This document shows positions 58,356-64,000 of a DNA stretch of 64,000 nucleotides, piece after piece. Below the pieces are notes generated by a model, which made no database searches, had not been told where the DNA came from, and saw only the letters and a program-made list of their open reading frames with translations. The position numbers and the translations under genes were made by a program. Source of the stretch: Atriophallophorus winterbourni (lineage: Eukaryota; Platyhelminthes; Trematoda; Plagiorchiida; Microphallidae); NCBI GenBank assembly GCA_013407085.1, contig JACCGJ010005106.1:1-64000 (forward strand). Direction: 5' to 3'. Numbering within the stretch: position 1 is the first letter of the stretch; each line of letters opens with the position of its first letter.

Positions 58356-59190
58356 ACTCTCCAACAAGTTTCAGGTCCTGGAAGGGCTTCTCGAAAAAGA
58401 GACGATAGAACAGAAGTAGCAGAAATTGAAAGAAACGTGACCTCAACATGTCAAGAAATATTGGGCAAAGACATACACGCACGAGGAATGGATCTCAGCA
58501 GGGACACTTCAGAGGATAGAAGAAAGAAGAGAAAAGAAAGCAATGGTGAACACCAACAGAACGAGTGCAACAAAAGCAGAAGCACAAGAAGAATATACAG
58601 ACGCAAATAGAATTGTCAAGCGGAGCGTCAGAGCAAACAAGCGGAACTAAGTAGAGACACTGACCATAGAATTAGAAGAAGAAGCGTATCAGAACAACAC
58701 CAAGGACCTGTATTCCACCATCAAGAAAGTAACAGGTAAGTTTGCCAAGTCAGAAAGGTCAATGAGGAACAGAGATGGAGAAGCGATAGCAGACGATGAA
58801 CGATAGAAAAAGATGTGATTCAAATTCAAAGTAATTCAAGCACTTTCGGCAGTTGCTCAACCAGCTCCCACCGGAGATACTGCCAGCTGAATGCTGTCTG
58901 CCAATCAGGTGTTGTGCACCCATGACGGAAGAGATCCGCAACGCCCTTAAGCAAGGCTACAGGGCCTGACAGCATCCCGGCAGAAGAGCAAAAGTCGGAT
59001 GTCGCGACAAGTGTGAAGCTCCTCCACACACTCTTCTGCAAGACCGGGGATGAATGAGAATTACCAGTTAAATGGAAAGGAAGCTATCTTATCAAACTTC
59101 CCAAGGAAAGCGAACTCAGTTCCTGCAACAAATACCGAATGATAACGCTGCTGTCCAACCCAGAGAAGGTGTTTAATCGCATAATGCAAC
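58356..59190 (+). mobile_element. RTE-like LINE, part 2: linker and RT fingers
   Basis: Resumes the RTE interrupted at 54767. Decayed plus-strand frames read SNKFQVLEGLLEKETIEQ, HVKKYWAKTYTHEEWISAG, RIEERREKKAMVNTNRT, EEAYQNNTKDLYSTIKKVTG, and later a KWKGSYLIKLPKESELSSC block and YRMITLLSNPEKVFNRIM (59132-59188). The order and spacing equal the part that follows the endonuclease in schistosome-type RTE elements. Several stops. It breaks off at VFNRIM, where a CR1 fragment is inserted. Confidence 0.75.
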
Positions 59191-59628
59191 ACTTAACCTC
59201 TTTGACTTTTCGTACCGTCGTCTCAGGGGTGACTTGATCCTGCTTTTTAATATTCTGCATACAGTGGATCACCCACTCGAACACCTGTTTCATCGGCAAG
59301 AAGCACGTGGTAGCAGATCGCATGGATACAAGTTAATTATTCCACACTCCAGATCAAATTGTCGAAGGTTTTCCTTTGCTGTCAGAGTCTGTTTTCTATG
59401 GAACTCCCTGCCCCCACATATCATTTGCGCAACAAGCCTGAACATGTTCAAGGCTGAACTTGACAAGTATATGTTGACTAAACCCAACCTTGCACCTGAA
59501 TACACGTGCTGACTTTCCTTGTGTATAAAACATTTGTGTTGTTTTTATGAATTCCCTATATTTGTAATCTGTGGTTACTGTAAAGTATTTACTTTTTGGA
59601 CCATTAAAACTTTGAATAACTTTGAAGA
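59191..59628 (+). mobile_element. CR1-like LINE 'D', 3' end inserted in the RTE
   Basis: The frame reads LNLFDFSYRRLRGDLILLFNI in part, then 59234-59512: NILHTVDHPLEHLFHRQEAR, then LIIPHSRSNCRRFSFAVRVC and WNSLPPHI, to a stop at 59510. A 110-bp 3' UTR ends ACTTTGAATAACTTTGAAG at 59610-59628. It is uninterrupted over its coding part, so it is comparatively young. Confidence 0.8.
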
Positions 59629-59885
59629 ATGAAAGATGGATTGGCCACACACTCTGCAAACCTCAATCAAACATCACTAGACAATCCTTCACCTGAAACC
59701 CCAAGGGAAGAGGAAGAAATGGCGACCCGGAAATACCTGAAGCCGAGACCTCAATGCTGACGCCAAGCAGATGGGCAAGACGTGGGGACAGCTTGAGAAA
59801 CTTGCCCAGAATCATGATGCTTGGAGAGACCATTTTGACGGCCTATGTCCCGGACCGGACCAAAGGCGGAAAGAAGTAAGTATCG
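59629..59885 (+). pseudogene. RTE-like LINE, part 3: protein C-terminus and tail
   Basis: After the CR1 tail the sequence reads NERWIGHTLCKPQSNITRQS, the RTE 'RWKWIGHTLRK...ITRQ' block. PKGRGRNGDPE, SMLTPSRWARRGDSL and MMLGETILTAYVPDR follow in nearby frames. The end, GGAAAGAAGTAAGTATCG, has the start of an RTE-like AAGTAAGTA tail. About 400 RT codons between VFNRIM (59188) and this block are missing, lost either when CR1 D entered or earlier. Confidence 0.7.
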
Positions 59886-59889
59886 AACC

Positions 59890-60340
59890 AAGTTGTCATG
59901 TAAGCTATAATATTACAAGATTTAGCCTCGAAATGAGGATGAAGTGAAGATGCCAAATCTGTGGTCAACATGACTTCCTTTACAGTGTTTATATAGATGA
60001 CCTCGAATGATTTCAAAATCTTTAACAACACTGCTACAGATAGTTGTGTATAACAAAATTTATTTGAACGCTAAGATGCTAATACATTCAAATCTGCGTA
60101 CTATGCCACCCGTCGGGACCGAGCAAGAGTGGCATAGTAGAGAGAGTGGCATAGTAACGAGGCTTTGTATAAACGGCTTTATTTTCTCAAGTCCATCATT
60201 CATTTGCTCAATCGATCAGTCCAAAGCTCTCAAAAATCATCGGCTGACGCATTGTTGTTGTTAGCCTCCTTCGGTCGATGTCGACCATGGATGTACATCA
60301 CAAACGCCTGAATGTTCAAGTTTTGCAGCTTTTGGAATGA
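59890..60340. other. Spacer with an inverted repeat
   Basis: No gene. ACTATGCCAC (60100-60109) and GTGGCATAGT (60129-60138) form a 10-bp perfect hairpin stem. A second GTGGCATAGT follows at 60146-60155, so two alternative stems are possible. Confidence 0.5.
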
Positions 60341-61116
60341 CTAAACAGTAGACGCATTGTAAACCAGAATCAAATCAACTCGGAGACGACGACGTGGATA
60401 ATCAAATAAATTTAGCGTTTTGATTCGCTCATTGTAGGGTTTTCGGCTGAGTCCGGTGACAAGTTTGGTAGCTCGATGATATATTCGTTGCAAAGTCGCA
60501 ACATCTTTTTTAAGCCATGGCGACCATGCTTGAACTGCATATTCCTTTGTGGGTCTGATGTACGTATTTATAATGCATGGAATTGTCTGTTTTGAGAACC
60601 TACCGAAAATTCTCTTTAGGAGTGACAATTTCTGTGATGTTTTGCGATAGACGTAGTTGCAGTGGCTCGACATCCCTAGGGTGTTGCTCATAAAATCACC
60701 CAAGTCCTTTTGTTCCATGGTCCACGAGAGGCTGTGTGCTCCAAGTAAATACTGGAACTCCACAGTACGATCTAACATTTGATGAGAGCCGGTATGTCAT
60801 TGGCAAAAAGCGCGAAGAGGATTGGTCCGAGGACGTATCCCTAAGGCATTCCACTTGTAACGGCTACCGACTTCGATAGGGCACCGTCCACAGAGACTTG
60901 AACAAGCCGATCAGTCAGGTAATTTTCTAACCATGTTAATAGTCTGCCAGTGATACCACAACTTTCCAAGTTCTGCAAGCGAATACTGTGGTTTACACGG
61001 TCAAATGCTTTTGAAATATCGAGGTAACATACGTTGATGTTATTCCCAACATCTACTGCTCGAGTCCAGTCGTCAAGGGTAAAGAGAAGGTTAGTAAGAC
61101 AGGAGTATCCCCTTCT
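60341..61116 (-). mobile_element. CR1-like LINE 'E', split by the inverted LINE; FADD segment deleted
   Basis: From plus 61116 down: FRRGYSCLTNLLFTLDDWTR, then VCYLDISKAFDRVNHS and WLENYLTDRLVQVSVDG in frame 61473-60841, ending TSGMP and a TAA. GYVLGPILFALFANDIPAL then follows, with Q lost to the stop. After IKC the sequence jumps to VEFQYLLGAHSLSW (frame 60778-60341), so about 180 bp with the FADD box are missing. The thumb is well kept: CIINTYIRPTKEYAVQAWSPW, YHRATKLVTGLSRKPYNERI. It is the same family as CR1 'A'. The part upstream of FRRGYSC is absent here and should lie to the right of the window. Confidence 0.85.
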
Positions 61117-63400
61117 AAAAACCTGATCCACGCATCCTCGCTCCGGGCGGAATCCAGCCTGTTCCTCACGGCAACGTAACTCCCGAATGGGTGATAGCCG
61201 ACGAAGGAGGATGGAAACCAGGAGTTTAGACGCGACAGGAGTCAGGGATATCTCACGATGATTGGAACACAGATTCCGTGCGCCCTTCTTAAAGATAGGG
61301 ATAACCGTCGATTCACCCCATGACGCCGGGACCCGCTCCTCAGCCCATACTTTGGTAAACAAATCACGTAACTCCGCTGCCACAAGATCACCTCCCTCCT
61401 TAAACAAAATCGGGTGAAGGTCGTCAGGACCATGTGACTTGTGGCGCTTCAGTGCTCTAATTACCTCTCTCACCTCCTGGAGATCAAGAGCGGCTAATGA
61501 AGCGGGCCAAGGCGTGCGAATCGGTGTCTCAGGCGGCGAGGTCGGAGGAGGTGGCTGGCTAAACTGAGCACTAAAGTGCTCAGCCCATCGTTCTAAGCGT
61601 CTACTAAGATTGGTGATCGGCGAGCCGTCAGTTTCGAACCAGTAGCTCTAATTAACTGAAACAATTCGCGAGTATTGCCCGATGCAGCTGCAACCTCCAT
61701 CTCACAAGCACGTTGCGTCCACCAGAACTCGCGGTCATTCCTTAAACTGGCCTTTAAGCGGGTATTGAATTCTCTCCGAGCACGGTTGTGTTCAGTGCCG
61801 GTGGGTAAAGTTCGACGGTGATCGATTAAAGCAAGTGACTGGGCCGAGATCCAAGAGCGTAACAAAGCGCGGGTTGGTTGACAGCTTTCAGAAGTAGCGC
61901 AGGACAGTGCTGTCCGAACGAAGTTCCAGTGCTGCTCAACATCAGACGGGGGTGCTTCTGCGAGCTCCCTGGTCAATGCATGATGGAACTTGGTTCTGAC
62001 AGCGGGAAGCATCAAAGAGGCGGTGTCTACATGAGTTCGTCTTGCGCGTGCCTTACCCCCAAATTGGAAGTTGACTGTCGCACAGACTAGCGCATGGTCT
62101 GAGTCCACACTGGTGGTCCAGTATGAACGGCAATCCTTGATGCTACCACGCCACCTGTAGCTAATAGCAATGTGGTCAATTTGAGACCAGACGTGCTGTG
62201 ATGGTGAGCGCCATGTGGCCATTCGACGCTGGGAACGCCGAAATGTCGTACTGGAGAGATAGAGGCGGTGATCACCACAGAATGTGAGCAATCGTTCTCC
62301 GTTATCTGAACGCCCGCCATCCAGCCCACACTGACCTCCAAGGTGGCGCTCGTATTCAGACAGGCGACCAACGCGAGCGTTGAGATCTCCTGTCATGATT
62401 ACGACATCTGTCCTGCGTGCCTTACGAAACAAACTATGCAACTTCTCATAGAAGTTGTCCTTACTGAGATCCGCACTACAGTCCGTTGGAGCGTAGGCAG
62501 AAATCACAAACAAATCCCTCCGCATTTCGCACCGCCTGTTCACCCGACAGTGGCCACGAAATCGTGCACCGCACAGTCTGCTGTCAACAGGAATCCACTT
62601 TAAGAGTGATTGCTCAGCACGGGAGCTGAGCGCGATACCGACGCCAGCCAATCCGGCAGAGGAAGCATCCGGGTCACTAGAGAGGCGCAGGTGGAATCTG
62701 CTGTCTGGTTCAGCTGGTGAGACCAACTGACAGACTTCGCTTGTGTCACGGAGACGGGTTTCCGATAAGCAGCAGATATCAATGCCTAACGTCTCAAGCG
62801 TTCGTGCAAGGCCGGCCTGTTGTCCCGGTTGTAGCAAGGTCCGAACGTTGAACGAAGCTAACCTAAATGAAACCCGCGGGCGTAGAAGAGTTGCAGCAAT
62901 CGACGGCCGTCTAGACGGCATGAGTCGTACATCAGGTAGAGAGAGCGAATCAGGGATGGTAACATGTGGAGGAAAGGTGGTAGAAGCAATAGAAGACATA
63001 GAGTTAAGCATTTCTAGGATTGTCATTGCCATTGTTTGGGTGTGGGCGTGATACTACCGGGTTGCTCAGGCCGAAGTAGAGGAGTTGATCTTGAGGACTC
63101 CAACATCAAGCCTTTGGCCCGAGAGCCTAACCCGTAAGGCAGCGGAGCGAGATTAAGGATCACACCTATCGGGGCCGGATACTGTAGATACAGTTCACAA
63201 GCCATTCGCGAGGTAGAGACCAAGTAGGGACTCCCGACATCATCCCAAACCAGTCGAGCCGGTGATCCTTGCGGATTCATACGCCTCTCCTGGTATACAA
63301 TGTCCATGAGAAATAAGGAGACTGTGTTTATCTGGCTTCTCACCATTGACCAACCTGGTATGAGTAACTCTGAAGATGTCACGAAGACATCACCCAGTAT
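61117..63400 (-). mobile_element. GC-richer LINE, inverted 5' portion (5' UTR, endonuclease, RT fingers)
   Basis: Read on the minus strand: a 5' UTR-like block (63400-63033), the intact endonuclease ORF (63032-61593), a frame change near 61640, then RT fingers. The RT fingers read VIRALKRHKSHGPDDLHPI, ASWGESTVIPIFKKGARNLC, SLTPVASKLLVSILLRRL and EEQAGFRPERGCVDQVF. They stop exactly where the palm should begin. The plus-strand piece starting at about 63425 carries on from that point. GC content and ORF integrity differ visibly from the AT-rich host DNA and from the older CR1 copies. The clade is not assigned; endonuclease and RT style fit RTE/L2-like LINEs. Confidence 0.85.
61593..63032 (-). 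CDS. Intact LINE AP-endonuclease ORF, 479 codons
   Basis: This is the longest uninterrupted frame in the window. Residues 1-50 are a low-complexity leader. The APE-like endonuclease spans about 55-325, with all landmark residues present: N62 in SFNVRTL, E91 in LSETRL, Y180 in SAYAPT, D216 and N218 in GDLNARVG, TWRSP at 273-277, D286-H287 in QIDHIA, and S311-D312-H313. Residues 326-479 are a basic linker with RREFNTRLKASLRNDREFWW. In life such a protein nicks target DNA for target-primed reverse transcription. The frame ends early: after RATGSKLTA a shift separates it from the RT part (ETDGSPITNLSRRLERWAEH in the next frame). The start is the first ATG of the frame; no other evidence decides it. 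Confidence 0.85.
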   Translation of the reverse strand: MAMTILEMLNSMSSIASTTFPPHVTIPDSLSLPDVRLMPSRRPSIAATLLRPRVSFRLASFNVRTLLQPGQQAGLARTLETLGIDICCLSETRLRDTSEVCQLVSPAEPDSRFHLRLSSDPDASSAGLAGVGIALSSRAEQSLLKWIPVDSRLCGARFRGHCRVNRRCEMRRDLFVISAYAPTDCSADLSKDNFYEKLHSLFRKARRTDVVIMTGDLNARVGRLSEYERHLGGQCGLDGGRSDNGERLLTFCGDHRLYLSSTTFRRSQRRMATWRSPSQHVWSQIDHIAISYRWRGSIKDCRSYWTTSVDSDHALVCATVNFQFGGKARARRTHVDTASLMLPAVRTKFHHALTRELAEAPPSDVEQHWNFVRTALSCATSESCQPTRALLRSWISAQSLALIDHRRTLPTGTEHNRARREFNTRLKASLRNDREFWWTQRACEMEVAAASGNTRELFQLIRATGSKLTARRSPILVDA

Positions 63401-64000
63401 AGCTCAATGGATCATCGAGGCACGCAAGCCGCTGCACCACGTCAAGGTCCAGTCTCGGCGCAACGGTCCAGTCTCGGCGCAGTTATTAGAGCACAGACAC
63501 CTGTACCGGCGACCAACCATCGTAGCTTTTCTGGACATCCGGGCCGCGTTCGACTCGGTGGACAGAACTACTCTCTGGAACTGCTTGCTTAGGAGTGGCA
63601 TCCCTCCTAAGTATGTCGCCATCTTGAAGGAGCTCTATTCTCATTCTTCAGGGAGGGTCAGGGTCTACGGCAGCTTATCGCCGGCGTTCCCCACAACCAG
63701 TGGCGTGCGCCAGGGCTGTCCGCTGTCCCCATTCTTGTTCAACTTTGCGATCGAGGATGTCTTCCAGAATCCTCTCCGTAGCTTCACTGAGGGTGGGATC
63801 GAGCTACTTCCAGGTAACCGTGTCACTGACCTTGATTATGCCGATGGCATTGCTTTGCTTGGTGATGATCCGGTGTTCCTACAGAATGCCCTGAACCAGC
63901 TAGCATTGGAGGCGTCTAGGTACGGATTGCACTTAGCTCCAACTAAGTGTAAGGTTCTTCTTCAAGATTGGGAGGGGTTGCAGCCAACTCTGACGGTCGA
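63401..64000 (+). mobile_element. GC-richer LINE, forward 3' portion (RT palm), runs off the window
   Basis: From about 63425 a decayed start (HHVKVQSRR) with an 18-bp tandem duplication (GTCCAGTCTCGGCGCA twice, 63447-63482) leads into an open frame without ATG that reaches the window end. It reads LEHRHLYRRPTIVAFLDIR, AAFDSVDRTTLWNCLLRSGIP, SGVRQGCPLSPFLFNFAIEDV and DLDYADGIALLGDD. The YADD box is YADG, so the second aspartate is lost. It then continues to the cut end. It is the palm that the minus-strand half lacks. Confidence 0.85.

Noticed and set aside
60841..61473. Chimeric RT as a new functional gene
   Set aside because: Both parts are fragments of separate retroelements, the frame ends at a TAA in the QGS motif, and the inverted-LINE insertion explains the join.
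62087..62603. Overlapping ORFs opposite or out of frame with the LINE endonuclease ORF
   Set aside because: They are shadows of a GC-rich coding frame, without motifs of their own.
1..64000. CRISPR arrays, tRNA genes, rRNA genes, bacterial defence or toxin-antitoxin systems
   Set aside because: No spaced short repeats, no cloverleaf B-box and no bacterial gene organisation were seen; the split permease gene and LINE relics show eukaryotic DNA.

Overview
This is a eukaryotic, AT-rich genomic window. It holds one host gene that I can reconstruct, set in a landscape dominated by decayed non-LTR retrotransposons. There are no bacterial-style operons, no tRNA or rRNA genes and no CRISPR array. 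The mix points to a parasitic flatworm, most likely a digenean trematode of schistosome type: CR1-like LINEs with short (CTTGAAT)n, (ATTGA)n or (AACTG)n tails, RTE-like LINEs with (GTAA)n-like tails, a Penelope-like fragment, hammerhead-like motifs, and a light-chain amino-acid permease resembling the schistosome tegument permease family. The clade call is inference from element style and gene family; I could not compare it with a database.

Host gene. On the + strand, eight coding exons between 41894 and 53581 join in frame through GT-AG introns. They encode a 492-residue SLC7 (LAT-type) heteromeric amino-acid transporter light chain. Introns 2, 4, 5 and 7 each carry repeat sequence: a hammerhead-like relic, a 340-bp mini-RTE between 53-bp direct repeats plus an orphan CR1 tail, a 2.1-kb CR1, and an antisense CR1 end.

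Layout. 1-6.8 kb: AT-rich, with a dispersed repeat pair and a CR1 relic. 6.8-9.5 kb: a CR1 (+) abutting an RTE (-). 11.9-17.3 kb: CR1 relics, two hammerhead-like motifs and a Penelope-like fragment. 19.1-25.8 kb: an internally deleted LINE and a run of CR1 copies. 27.6-29.6 kb: RTE leader and 3' end, then a 219-nt pure polypurine run and an ATT repeat. 29.7-31.5 kb: an LTR-like direct-repeat pair. 33.7-37.4 kb: three CR1-like copies in a row. 39.7-40.3 kb: an antisense endonuclease relic. 41.9-53.6 kb: the permease gene. 54.1-59.9 kb: a three-level nest (RTE split by CR1, itself split by a second CR1), with a fourth CR1 piece in the RTE. 60.3-64.0 kb: a CR1 split by a GC-richer LINE whose 5' half, including an intact endonuclease ORF, is inverted relative to its 3' half. 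That pattern is expected from twin priming.

The most interesting signals are retrotransposition histories, not a new gene system: the inverted LINE at the right edge, the nested stack, the mini-RTE with its long direct repeats, and a leader-like module attached to different RTE bodies.
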